64,000 nt of DNA, taken from Aliiroseovarius sp. Z3 (GTDB taxonomy: Bacteria > Pseudomonadota > Alphaproteobacteria > Rhodobacterales > Rhodobacteraceae). This document shows positions 34,804-43,496 of this stretch, one piece after another. The notes beneath the pieces were generated by a model. The model did no database searches and was not told where the DNA came from. It saw nothing but the letters and a program-made list of their open reading frames with translations. The position numbers were made by a program, and so were the translations under genes. Numbering within the stretch: the stretch's first letter is position 1; the number at the start of each line of letters is the position of its first letter. The stretch spans positions 372,001-436,000 of the forward strand of contig NZ_JAFMZK010000002.1 of the NCBI RefSeq assembly GCF_029105185.1, read 5' to 3'.

Positions 34804-34849
34804 GTAACAAACAGCAACAGAATCAAGGATTAGGTAACAAGCTGTAACA
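34804..34849. promoter_or_regulatory. Phased direct repeats, likely response-regulator binding site
   Basis: Half-sites of the form GTAACA or GCAACA begin at 34804, 34814, 34834 and 34844. They make two pairs with exactly 10-base spacing and a 30-base offset between the pairs. Tandem direct repeats with one-turn spacing are what OmpR/PhoB-family regulators bind. The block lies between the divergent response regulator (start 34755) and the sugar-binding-protein gene (start 34977). It could therefore serve both autoregulation and activation of transport. The rest of the 34756-34976 gap shows no other clear signal. Confidence 0.65.
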
Positions 34850-34976
34850 GATTGGCAGAAAAACTGCAGTCCGACCCGAAAGTGGCTGTGGTTGACCGTT
34901 GCTGCGACTCGGTTGGCAGATGCATGCTGGTGCTATCGCCGCCGAGGAGGGTGGCAGATTATGGGAGGACTTTAAT

Positions 34977-36221
34977 ATGAAAAGAACCGCTTTTGCGGCC
35001 GTATCCGCGCTTGCCTTCATGGCAAGCAATGTTGCCGTGGCCGAACCGCAGGCCGAAGTGCTGCACTGGTGGACTTCGGGTGGCGAAGCCAAATCTGTGG
35101 CTGTTCTGCAAGAAGAATTTGCCGCAAATGGTGGCACATGGACCGATATGCCGGTTGCCGGTGGTGGTGGTGACGCTGCCATGACCGCGCTGCGTGCCCG
35201 TGTTCTGTCAGGCAACGCACCGACCGCCGTCCAGTTGAAAGGCCCGGCCATTCAGGAATGGTATGAAGAAGGTGTGCTGGCCGATATTTCATCTGTGGCC
35301 GAGGCGAACGGTTGGGCAGATGTGCTGCCGGAATCGATTGCCAACCACATGAAATGCGAGGGCACTTGGTGCGCCGCACCGGTCAACGTGCACCGGATCG
35401 ACTGGATCTGGGCCAATGCAGACGTGTTGGAAGCAAATGGCATCACGATGCCCACCTCTTGGGACGAGTTCAACGCCGCTGCCGAGAAACTGCAAGCCGC
35501 GGGTGTGATCCCCTTGGCCCATGGTGGTCAAGCCTGGCAGGACGCGACCGTCTTTGAAGCTGTGGCTTTGGGCATCCTTGGACCTGACGGGTTCAAGAAG
35601 GCATTTGTCGATCTGGACCCCGAAACGCTGACCTCGGACGGCATGGTCGCTGTTTTCGATCAGATGCGCAAAATGCGCGGCTACGTGGACGACAATTTCT
35701 CGGGCCGTGACTGGAACCTTGCCACCGCGATGGTGATGAACGGCGAAGCCGCGTTCCAAATCATGGGCGACTGGGCCAAGGGCGAATTCCTTGCCGCGGG
35801 CAAAAAGCCGGGCGAGGATTTCCTGTGCCAGTCCACACCGGGTGACGGTTTCCTGTATAACGTGGACAGCTTTGCCATGTTCAATGTGGATGGTGACGAC
35901 AAGAAAGCCGGGCAGGACCTGCTGGCCGAGCTGATCGTCGGTCAGAACTTCCAGAAGGTGTTCAACCTGAACAAAGGGTCGATCCCGGCCCGCGTTGACG
36001 TGGCGCTGGACGAGTTCGACAGCTGCGCCCATACCTCGTCCGAGGATATGAATGCCAGTTCGGCCAATGGCTCGCTGCTGCCCAGCTATGCCCACGGCAT
36101 GGCGCTGCGCGGGGCGCAGGCTGGCGCGATCACCGATGTTGTGACTGCGCATTTCAACTCGGACATGTCGTCGGCTGACGCGGTCCAGATGCTGGCCGAC
36201 GCCGTTGCCAACAGCATGTAA
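34977..36221 (+). CDS. Sugar ABC transporter substrate-binding protein (gts-like)
   Basis: The protein has 414 residues. The signal peptide (KRTAFAAVSALAFMASNVAVA) directs it to the periplasm. The mature start EVLHWWTSGGEAKSV and the segments GGGGDAAMTALRARVLSG and QIMGDWAKGEF are typical of the glucose/mannose-binding branch of family 1 solute-binding proteins. ATG 34977 has GGGAGGAC upstream. With the permeases and ATPase downstream it forms a complete importer. Glucose or a similar hexose is the likely ligand. Confidence 0.9.
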   Translation: MKRTAFAAVSALAFMASNVAVAEPQAEVLHWWTSGGEAKSVAVLQEEFAANGGTWTDMPVAGGGGDAAMTALRARVLSGNAPTAVQLKGPAIQEWYEEGVLADISSVAEANGWADVLPESIANHMKCEGTWCAAPVNVHRIDWIWANADVLEANGITMPTSWDEFNAAAEKLQAAGVIPLAHGGQAWQDATVFEAVALGILGPDGFKKAFVDLDPETLTSDGMVAVFDQMRKMRGYVDDNFSGRDWNLATAMVMNGEAAFQIMGDWAKGEFLAAGKKPGEDFLCQSTPGDGFLYNVDSFAMFNVDGDDKKAGQDLLAELIVGQNFQKVFNLNKGSIPARVDVALDEFDSCAHTSSEDMNASSANGSLLPSYAHGMALRGAQAGAITDVVTAHFNSDMSSADAVQMLADAVANSM

Positions 36222-36230
36222 AACTGACCA

Positions 36231-36265
36231 CTTCGCCCCCGCCCAATACCGGGCCGGGGGCGAAG
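36231..36265 (+). terminator. Stem-loop between sugar-binding-protein and permease genes
   Basis: CTTCGCCCCCGCCC, six bases, GGGCCGGGGGCGAAG forms a 14-pair stem with one bulged G. It lies nine bases after the binding-protein stop and 20 bases before the permease start. There is no U-run. It should lower expression of the permeases relative to the binding protein. Confidence 0.8.
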
Positions 36266-36284
36266 CTATCCGGGGACCGATCCG

Positions 36285-37157
36285 ATGACAAAATGGCTGG
36301 AAACGCACCTGCCCAAGATGGTGCTTGCGCCCTCATTCATCGCCGTTCTCGTTTTCGTATATGGGTTTATTGCCTGGACGGCTTGGGTCTCGCTGACCCG
36401 CTCGCGTCTGTTGCCCAAATACGAGATCGACGGCTTCATTCAATACGACCGCCTGTTCGCCTCGCCGCGTTGGGACACGGCGATGAACAACCTGTTCATC
36501 TTCGGGGCGCTTTTCATCATCATCGCGATGGTGATGGGTCTGCTTCTGGCCATTCTTCTGGACCAGAAAATCCGCACCGAGGGGGTGATCCGCACGATCT
36601 ATCTATACCCCATGGCGCTGTCGATGATTGTCACAGGCACCGCGTGGAAGTGGATCCTGAACCCCGGCCTGGGCATCGAGGCCACCGTGAAAAGCTGGGG
36701 GTTCGAAAGCTTCACCTTCGACTGGCTCGTCAACCCGGACTTCGCGATCTATACGGTTGTGATCGCCGCCGTCTGGCAAAGCTCGGGCTTCGTGATGGCG
36801 CTGTTTCTGGCCGGGCTTCGGTCGGTGGATGACGAAATCATCAAGGCCGCGCAGGTCGATGGCATCCCGACATGGCGCATTTATTCCGCGATCATCATTC
36901 CGTCGATGGGGCCGATCTTCATGTCCGCCTTCATTGTGCTGGCACACCTCGCGATCAAAAGCTTTGACCTTGTCATCGCCTTGACGGGCGGCGGTCCCGG
37001 TTACGCGACCGATCTGCCTGCAACCTACATGTATGCCATGGCGTTCTCGCGCGGCGACATCGGTCAGGCGGCCAGCTCCGCGATGATCATGATGCTGGTC
37101 GTGTTCGCGATTGTCGTGCCCTACCTCTATTCGGAACTGCGAGCGAAAAATGACTGA
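36285..37157 (+). CDS. Sugar ABC transporter permease (MalF type)
   Basis: The protein has 290 residues with six membrane helices. The EAA loop that contacts the ATPase reads IIKAAQVDGIPTWRIYSAIIIPSM. It overlaps the next permease gene by eight bases. It is the first of the two membrane subunits of the gts-like importer. Confidence 0.92.
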   Translation: MTKWLETHLPKMVLAPSFIAVLVFVYGFIAWTAWVSLTRSRLLPKYEIDGFIQYDRLFASPRWDTAMNNLFIFGALFIIIAMVMGLLLAILLDQKIRTEGVIRTIYLYPMALSMIVTGTAWKWILNPGLGIEATVKSWGFESFTFDWLVNPDFAIYTVVIAAVWQSSGFVMALFLAGLRSVDDEIIKAAQVDGIPTWRIYSAIIIPSMGPIFMSAFIVLAHLAIKSFDLVIALTGGGPGYATDLPATYMYAMAFSRGDIGQAASSAMIMMLVVFAIVVPYLYSELRAKND

Positions 37158-38043
37158 ACTTGCACATCCCCCCGCCCAGAAAAGCGGCGCGTTCGGAAAG
37201 GTCGTCCTGCGCTGGGTGCTTTACATCTTGCTTTGCCTGTTCGCGCTTTACTACCTCATGCCTCTGTTCGTGATGGTCACGACCTCGTTGAAAAGTCTTG
37301 AGGAAATCCGCACCGGCAGCCTTGTGGCCCTGCCGCGCGAGGTCACGTTCGACGCGTGGAAAACCGCATGGTCCGGCGCTTGCACGGGCATCCAGTGCGA
37401 AGGCTTGCGTCCGTACTTCTGGAACTCGGTCCTGTTGGCCGTGCCAGCTGTCGCGATCTCGACCTTCATTGGCGCGTTGAACGGATATGTGGTGGCGCAA
37501 TGGCGGTTCGCTGGCGCCAACATCATCTTCTCGCTGATGCTGTTTGGCTGCTTCATCCCGTTCCAGGTGGTGCTGCTTCCCATGGCCCGCCTGCTGGGCC
37601 TGATGGGGATCGCAGGCACCATTCCCGGTCTGATCTTTGTCCACGTGATCTATGGCATCGGTTTCACGACACTGTTCTTCCGTAACTATTATGTCTCAAT
37701 CCCGTCCGAACTGACCAAGGCCGCGAAGGTGGACGGGGCAGGGTTCTTCCGCATCTTCTGGTCGATCTTCCTGCCGCTGTCGCTGCCCATCATCGTTGTG
37801 ACCGTCATCTGGCAGTTCACGCAGATCTGGAACGACTTCCTGTTTGGTGTGTCATTCAGCCAGGCGGGCACGCAACCCGTGACGGTGGCCCTGAACAACA
37901 TCGTCAACTCGACCACCGGCGTGAAGGAATACAATGTCGACATGGCCGCCGCGATCATCGCCGCCGCCCCGACGCTTCTTGTCTACATCGTCGCTGGCAA
38001 ATACTTCATCCGCGGACTGACCGCGGGCTCAGTAAAGGGATAA
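37150..38043 (+). CDS. Sugar ABC transporter permease (MalG type)
   Basis: The protein has 297 residues with six helices. The EAA loop is LTKAAKVDGAGFFRIFWSIFLPL. ATG 37150, inside the end of the previous gene, fits the usual MalG-type N-terminus, although the frame is open upstream to 37111. The ATPase gene follows after five bases. Confidence 0.92.
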   Translation: MTELAHPPAQKSGAFGKVVLRWVLYILLCLFALYYLMPLFVMVTTSLKSLEEIRTGSLVALPREVTFDAWKTAWSGACTGIQCEGLRPYFWNSVLLAVPAVAISTFIGALNGYVVAQWRFAGANIIFSLMLFGCFIPFQVVLLPMARLLGLMGIAGTIPGLIFVHVIYGIGFTTLFFRNYYVSIPSELTKAAKVDGAGFFRIFWSIFLPLSLPIIVVTVIWQFTQIWNDFLFGVSFSQAGTQPVTVALNNIVNSTTGVKEYNVDMAAAIIAAAPTLLVYIVAGKYFIRGLTAGSVKG

Positions 38044-38048
38044 GACCC

Positions 38049-39146
38049 ATGGCACCCATTCTTGAAATCCAAAACCTCTATAAGAACTATGGCCCGGTTG
38101 AGATCCTGAAGGACATCAACATCGCCATCGAACCCGGCGACTTCCTTGTGCTGGTTGGCCCCTCGGGCTGTGGCAAGTCCACACTTCTGAACTGTATCGC
38201 GGGGCTTGAGCCGATTACCGGTGGCGACCTGATGATCGGCGGGAAAAACATGACCGATGTCAGCCCCAAGGATCGCGATATCGCGATGGTGTTCCAATCC
38301 TATGCGCTCTACCCGACCATGAGCGTTGCGAAGAACATCACCTTCGGGATGAAAGTGCGCGGCGTCGATCAGGAAACCCAGACCCGCAAGCTGAACGAAG
38401 TGGCCAGCCAGTTGCAGATCGAACAGCTTCTGAACCGCCGCCCCGGCCAGTTATCCGGTGGTCAACGGCAACGGGTCGCGATGGGGCGGGCGCTGGTGCG
38501 CGATCCCAAGTTGTTCCTGTTCGATGAACCCCTGTCGAACCTCGACGCCAAGCTGCGGGTTGAAATGCGGTCCGAGATCAAGAAGTTGCACCAGACCCTT
38601 GGCGCGACGATGGTCTATGTGACCCATGACCAGATCGAGGCAATGACGCTGGCCACCAAGATCGTGGTTTTGAAGGGCGGCATTATCCAGCAGATCGGAT
38701 CGCCAGCCGAGATCTATAACAAACCTGCCAATCTGTTTGTGGCCGACTTCATGGGCTCGCCCGCGATGAACCTGATCCCGGCAAAGGCGCGATCTGGGGG
38801 CAAAGGTGCACAGATCGAAATTGCGCGTGGCACGGGCGATCCGTTGATTCTTGTCGATGAACACGCCCCCGCCTTACCCGAAGACGTGATCCTTGGTCTG
38901 CGCCCGGAAGACATTGCCGAAGCAGGGTTCCGCGCCGGAGCGGATGTGCAAGACGCCAGCTGTCTGGTCGATATGGTCGAACCTGCTGGTGCCGACACCT
39001 ATGTGGTGTCGGAACTTGGCGGCAAGCAGGTCACGGCGCGGTTGCACGCGGAAACCGTTGCAACACCGGGCGAAATGCTGGACCTGTCCATCGACATGAG
39101 CAAAGTGTCTTACTTCGCGCCGGACAGCGGACAGCGGCTGAACTGA
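38049..39146 (+). CDS. Sugar ABC transporter ATP-binding protein (MalK/UgpC family)
   Basis: The protein has 365 residues. Walker A is GPSGCGKST, the signature is [15 protein letters not shown], Walker B is [12 protein letters not shown] and the switch His is in VTHDQ. Residues about 240-365 form the regulatory MOBE/TOBE-like domain. It ends only three bases from the stop of the convergent mutarotase gene. Confidence 0.94.
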   Translation: MAPILEIQNLYKNYGPVEILKDINIAIEPGDFLVLVGPSGCGKSTLLNCIAGLEPITGGDLMIGGKNMTDVSPKDRDIAMVFQSYALYPTMSVAKNITFGMKVRGVDQETQTRKLNEVASQLQIEQLLNRRPGQLSGGQRQRVAMGRALVRDPKLFLFDEPLSNLDAKLRVEMRSEIKKLHQTLGATMVYVTHDQIEAMTLATKIVVLKGGIIQQIGSPAEIYNKPANLFVADFMGSPAMNLIPAKARSGGKGAQIEIARGTGDPLILVDEHAPALPEDVILGLRPEDIAEAGFRAGADVQDASCLVDMVEPAGADTYVVSELGGKQVTARLHAETVATPGEMLDLSIDMSKVSYFAPDSGQRLN

Positions 39147-39153
39147 CGTTCAG
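39138..39153. terminator. Hairpin spanning both stop codons of two convergent operons
   Basis: CTGAAC-TGAC-GTTCAG is a perfect six-pair palindrome with a four-base loop. It contains the TGA of the ATPase gene (39144-39146) and the reverse-strand TGA of the mutarotase gene (39150-39152). The two operons have no other space between them for a terminator. The stem is short and has no U-run, so its efficiency is uncertain and read-through into antisense transcripts is likely. Confidence 0.4.
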
Positions 39154-40142
39154 AATGTGGCCTCCGCGCCCCTTGTGAAGCTGAATACCGTTTGCGCCTG
39201 ATAAACTTCGCCAGGGCGCAGACGGGTTTGCCGTTGCCACGGTTGGTTTGGCGCATCGATCCAACGATGTGGCTCAAGTGCAATACCCGCCCGCCCGCGA
39301 TAGCTGCGCCCTTCAAGCCCCTCATCAACGATACTTAGTCCCGACCCGTCATAGACTTGCAACCCAGGTTCAGTGGTGTCGACGGACATTGCTAACGTGT
39401 CCGCGAACAAAACCGCCACACGGCGCAGAGGGCGTGGCGCTTGGCTAAGGCAGTAATGGTGATCCAGACCTTTCGGGATATCCGCCCGGTGGCTGACGTC
39501 CACCCCCAATGATCTTGCGTGAACGGGGTTTGCGACGGGCAGCCCGTTTTTCACCGGCAGTACATGGCTGGCGGCGATCGACAAGCGGTGCCGGGCGATA
39601 TCAGGCGATCCGTCGAGGTTGAAATAAATATGCGGTGCCATGTTACACACGGTCGGCGCATCGGTGTTTGCGGTCAGGGTGATAGACAGGCTGGTGCCGT
39701 TCAAGCGGTAAGTCACTTTCGCCAACAATCGCCCAGGAAATCCCATGTACATGTGGGGTGAGATATGGCCGAGCGTGACATGGTTCCGCGAATGATCCGT
39801 GATCTGCCAGTTCTGGTGACTGAACCCGTCCCGCCCTCCATGCAGGCAGGTCGTATCGCGCTCGTTGCGATCCAACTCGAACCGCTTCCCATCAAGGGTG
39901 ATTGCACCTCCAGACAGACGATTGGCCACCCGCCCCACCACAGCACCCAGATACGCCGGGTTGGAAAGATAATTGATTGGATTTGCATAGCCAAGAACGA
40001 GGGGATGCCAGACCCCTTCCAGCCGCAAATCTTGCAGGCAGGCACCTAGTGACAGAATACGCGCGTGTAATCCATCCGTTTGCAGCGTGATCGCCTGAAT
40101 GGGTGCGCCGTGCCGGTCTGTAAGTTCCAGAGCCTCGATCAC
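39150..40142 (-). CDS. galM: Aldose 1-epimerase (galactose mutarotase)
   Basis: The protein has 330 residues. The family motifs are present: CLHGGRDGFSHQNW, APHIYFNLDG with the catalytic His region, and ALEPHRWIDAPNQP with the catalytic Glu. The start is GTG 40142, overlapping the beta-galactosidase stop as GTGA. It interconverts the alpha and beta anomers of galactose released by the two galactosidases. It is the last gene of the galactoside operon. Confidence 0.9.
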   Translation of the reverse strand: MIEALELTDRHGAPIQAITLQTDGLHARILSLGACLQDLRLEGVWHPLVLGYANPINYLSNPAYLGAVVGRVANRLSGGAITLDGKRFELDRNERDTTCLHGGRDGFSHQNWQITDHSRNHVTLGHISPHMYMGFPGRLLAKVTYRLNGTSLSITLTANTDAPTVCNMAPHIYFNLDGSPDIARHRLSIAASHVLPVKNGLPVANPVHARSLGVDVSHRADIPKGLDHHYCLSQAPRPLRRVAVLFADTLAMSVDTTEPGLQVYDGSGLSIVDEGLEGRSYRGRAGIALEPHRWIDAPNQPWQRQTRLRPGEVYQAQTVFSFTRGAEATF

Positions 40143-42049
40143 AACGCGCGGCGCAGCACACCTGCGGGTGGTAGTGGACCATGCGGGGTGTCGACGGTGG
40201 CGGTGGTGTGATTGAACCAGAATTCCTCGGTCGCGGTTTTGCGGCACCGAACGCCATCGGGTAAGGCGAGGGTGGACAATCCCGTGCGCTCAGCAAGCAT
40301 GACGACCAAGCGATCCAGCGCCGCGTCGTCCAGCCATCCGCCGCAATAAAGCTGTGACTCGCGGGCCAGCACCACGGGGGCGCCTGTTTCGGTGGTCATA
40401 AGAGGTTCGGCGTCGCCTTCGATCTCTTCGATATAGTGCTGGACCTGCCCACCACCATGCAGCGATACGGGTATATCGGGTCGCAGGCTCTCAATGCGTG
40501 ATACAGTCAAGTTGAGCTTGGGAATTGCAGGCGGTAGCGGGTCGGGAATGTTGAAATACTGATCGCGTGCGGCTGTGCGTGGGCCATAGACAACATGTGC
40601 GTCAGCATTGGACAAGGCGTCTGCCAGATCAGGGTCCAGATGGATCAGGCCGGGGGCCAACACGACGGCGAAACCATCGAAATCACGCGTGTCAGGTGGC
40701 AGGATATCCACCGACACGCCCACCCGTCTGAGCGCGCGATAGTGATCGAAGATCAGCCCAAAATAGTTCAAACCAACCCCATGGGGCTGCGTGGCCCACG
40801 CCCAATCCGCCTGATAATCGAAGATCAGCGCAACAGGCGCTTGCGTGGGTTGCACGGATTGGGCGTTACGAAGTTCTTCTGCAACTTGACGGGCTTCGGC
40901 ACGGCCGGGGGCATCCTGATTGTCGGGCCGCAACAGACCTGCGTGCAGCTGTTCCTGGCCAAAATGGGCCTGCCGCCATCGGAAATAACATACGGCTTCC
41001 GCCCCGTGGGCAAACGCCTCCCAGGTCCACAGCCGTACCATTCCGGGTAAGGGGGCAGGGTTGTAAGGTGCCCAGTTCACGGGGCCGGGTTGTTGTTCCA
41101 TCACCCACCAGCGGCCGCGCCCGACCGCACGGTAAAGGTCATGGTGAAACGCCTGAAAATCAGGATCGCCCTGCCGGGCAAAGGCGCGTTGATGGGCTGC
41201 CGAGGCCCCCACGCGATCTTCCAGAAAACCAAGGGGGTAACTGTCCCATGTCGCGATCTCAAGGTCCTTGCCCACGGCAAAATGGTCAAAATCGGTGATC
41301 CGACCCATGTAATTGTGGGAAACAGGGGCGTCCGAGCGTGGTTTGATTTCATCCACCTGCGCGCGGTTGAAGTCCACGACCATGTCCGAGCTGTACCGCC
41401 GGAAATCCATGACGTGGGCGGGGTTGGGCTCGGTCACGGTCAGATTGGGCAGATCAATCTGATCGAAGCTGGCATATTCCATGGACCAGAATACATTGCC
41501 CCATGCCCGGTTCAGCGCGTCAACGGATTGGTATCGCTGCGCCAGCCAATCACGAAATCCTGTGCGGGCAGCATCGGAATACGAGATCGTGGTGTCGTGG
41601 CAACCATACTCGTTGTCGGTCTGCCATGCAGCGATATGCGGATTTCGGCCATAACGGTCCGCCAATAGTCTGGCAATCCGACGGCATTCCTCGCGATAGC
41701 CCATGTGGCTGAAACAATAATGCCGCCGTGATCCGAACTTGCGGGGGCGGCCATCAACATCAACGGCCAACATGTCAGGGTGGCGGTCGATCATCCAACG
41801 CGGTGGGGTGGCGGTTGGGGTTCCCAGCACGATCTTCAATCCGGCTGCGCCCAGCACCTCGATTGCATGATCAAGCCAATCCCAATGCAAATCACCCGGC
41901 GACGGTTCAAGCCGCGACCACGAAAACTCACCGATCCGCACCCAGGTCAGGCCGGTATCGACCATGCGACGGGCGTCTTCCTTCCACATGTGTTCGGGCC
42001 AGTGTTCGGGATAGTAGCAGGTGCCAAGTGTACGTTTCATATCGTTCAT
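40139..42049 (-). CDS. Beta-galactosidase, glycoside hydrolase family 42
   Basis: The protein has 636 residues, the usual GH42 size. The N-terminus GTCYYPEHWPEHMWKED is typical. The acid/base is Glu147 in QTDNEYG and the nucleophile Glu318 in WWVMEQQPGPVNW. There is no signal peptide, so lactose-like sugars are cleaved in the cytoplasm after uptake. ATG 42049 overlaps the upstream stop by one base; ATG 42040 is an alternative. Confidence 0.94.
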   Translation of the reverse strand: MNDMKRTLGTCYYPEHWPEHMWKEDARRMVDTGLTWVRIGEFSWSRLEPSPGDLHWDWLDHAIEVLGAAGLKIVLGTPTATPPRWMIDRHPDMLAVDVDGRPRKFGSRRHYCFSHMGYREECRRIARLLADRYGRNPHIAAWQTDNEYGCHDTTISYSDAARTGFRDWLAQRYQSVDALNRAWGNVFWSMEYASFDQIDLPNLTVTEPNPAHVMDFRRYSSDMVVDFNRAQVDEIKPRSDAPVSHNYMGRITDFDHFAVGKDLEIATWDSYPLGFLEDRVGASAAHQRAFARQGDPDFQAFHHDLYRAVGRGRWWVMEQQPGPVNWAPYNPAPLPGMVRLWTWEAFAHGAEAVCYFRWRQAHFGQEQLHAGLLRPDNQDAPGRAEARQVAEELRNAQSVQPTQAPVALIFDYQADWAWATQPHGVGLNYFGLIFDHYRALRRVGVSVDILPPDTRDFDGFAVVLAPGLIHLDPDLADALSNADAHVVYGPRTAARDQYFNIPDPLPPAIPKLNLTVSRIESLRPDIPVSLHGGGQVQHYIEEIEGDAEPLMTTETGAPVVLARESQLYCGGWLDDAALDRLVVMLAERTGLSTLALPDGVRCRKTATEEFWFNHTTATVDTPHGPLPPAGVLRRAL

Positions 42050-42894
42050 CACAAGATGACACGGTGTTCAGGCTGACCCTTCGCCGTCGTCTTGATCGTA
42101 TAGGTTTTGCCCGCCATGGCATCGTCAGAAAGGCCATCGGCAGCGGTCGTGACGAACAACGTGCTCAGGTCGGGGCCGCCGAATGCGGGGCAAGATACCT
42201 GTGCGGTGGGCAGGGCGTGGGTATCGACCAGAGTGCCATCAAGGCCGTAACAGGCGACGCGCCCGGCCCCCCATTGCGCGTTCCAGAACCGCCCCTGTAC
42301 ATCGACCACCGCGCCGTCGGGTCCGAAGGGTTCGCCGGACAGGTCCAGAAAGACTTGCGGGTTGCCTGTCGGCCAACCTTTGCCGTCCAAAGGCTGACGC
42401 ATGATGCGCCCGTCACGCGTGTCGGTGAAGAAGGCATATTTCCCATCGGGTGAGAAACATATGGCGTTCGAAATCGTGATATTGTCCACCAGCAAACGTA
42501 GCGCGCCGCGATAGTAGCGATAGATCGCACCTGCCTCTGGTTCCGCGTTGCGTCCCATCGTCCCGATCCAGAACCCGCCATAGGGATCGGCGCGCCCGTC
42601 ATTGGATCGGGTCTGCGGCTTGTCCTCTTCCAATCCGACCAATCGGTCACGTTTGCCGGTTTCGATGTCGAACCGCCACAAGGCCGACGCGTCTGCCAGG
42701 ATCAGCGTATCGCGATCCACCCAACCCGCCGCCGAAACGCAATCTTCAAAATCCCAGTGCTGTTCGCCCCGACCTGCGCGCGTCAGCAGCCGTTTCCCCA
42801 AGATGTCGAACCAGAACAGCTGTTCACGTTCGGGGTGCCAAAGCGCTCCTTCTCCCAACTGGCAAATCGTGTCGGAAAAGACATGCGCCGTCAT
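42049..42894 (-). CDS. SMP-30/gluconolactonase-family lactonase (galactonolactonase role)
   Basis: The protein has 281 residues. The six-bladed propeller motifs are LGEGALWHPEREQLFWFDI, the metal-binding SNDGRADPYGGFWIGTMG and ISNAICFSPDGKYAFFTDT. In this operon the expected task is hydrolysis of galactono-lactone made by the dehydrogenase. Its stop and start overlap both neighbours. Confidence 0.9.
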   Translation of the reverse strand: MTAHVFSDTICQLGEGALWHPEREQLFWFDILGKRLLTRAGRGEQHWDFEDCVSAAGWVDRDTLILADASALWRFDIETGKRDRLVGLEEDKPQTRSNDGRADPYGGFWIGTMGRNAEPEAGAIYRYYRGALRLLVDNITISNAICFSPDGKYAFFTDTRDGRIMRQPLDGKGWPTGNPQVFLDLSGEPFGPDGAVVDVQGRFWNAQWGAGRVACYGLDGTLVDTHALPTAQVSCPAFGGPDLSTLFVTTAADGLSDDAMAGKTYTIKTTAKGQPEHRVIL

Positions 42895-43496
42895 TTCGTG
42901 GCCTTATCAAATGCTGTCACGATCCGGGTCGCCGCCTTGGCGACCTCGTCTGCGGTATGACCCGGCTTGTAGACATTTGAACCAAGGCCAAACCCGGTGA
43001 TACCTGCGCCAATCCATTCGGCAAATTCATCAGGTCCGACGCCGCCCACGGCATAGGTTGCGGTTTCCGGGGGAAGAACGGCCGATAGCGCTTTGAACCC
43101 GTCCAGCCCCAGTTTGAATGCGGGAAAGAACTTCAGCCCGTCAGCACCGGCGCGCAGGGCTGCAAACGCCTCGGTCGGGGTTAAGACGCCGGGGTAAGAC
43201 AACATGCCGTGTCGTTTTGTGGCCGCGATCACATCAGGATTGGCGTCGGGCGACACAACCATCCCCGCGCCCATATCGGCCAGTCGATCCACAGCCTCCA
43301 CGGTCAGCACGGTGCCTGCCCCAATCAGCGCGCGATCCCCGGCATGAGAGATCATTTGTGCGATGCTGTCGAAAGGGTTGGGAGAGTTTAATGGCACCTC
43401 GATCTTCGTGATGCCGGCATGGATCAGCGCGTCGGTGATCGCGATGGCTTCGTCTGGCTGAATGCCGCGCAGGATGGCGATGATTTCCCGGCTCAT
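42891..43496 (-). CDS. dgoA: 2-dehydro-3-deoxy-6-phosphogalactonate aldolase
   Basis: The protein has 201 residues, a KDPG-aldolase-type barrel. REIIAILRGIQPDEA opens the fold, the Glu is in KIEVPLNSP and the Schiff-base lysine in GLKFFPAFKLG. Membership in the galactonate branch rather than the gluconate branch is judged from the ILRGI start and the neighbouring DgoK gene. It yields pyruvate and glyceraldehyde 3-phosphate. The start overlaps the kinase stop (ATGA). Confidence 0.92.
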   Translation of the reverse strand: MSREIIAILRGIQPDEAIAITDALIHAGITKIEVPLNSPNPFDSIAQMISHAGDRALIGAGTVLTVEAVDRLADMGAGMVVSPDANPDVIAATKRHGMLSYPGVLTPTEAFAALRAGADGLKFFPAFKLGLDGFKALSAVLPPETATYAVGGVGPDEFAEWIGAGITGFGLGSNVYKPGHTADEVAKAATRIVTAFDKATK

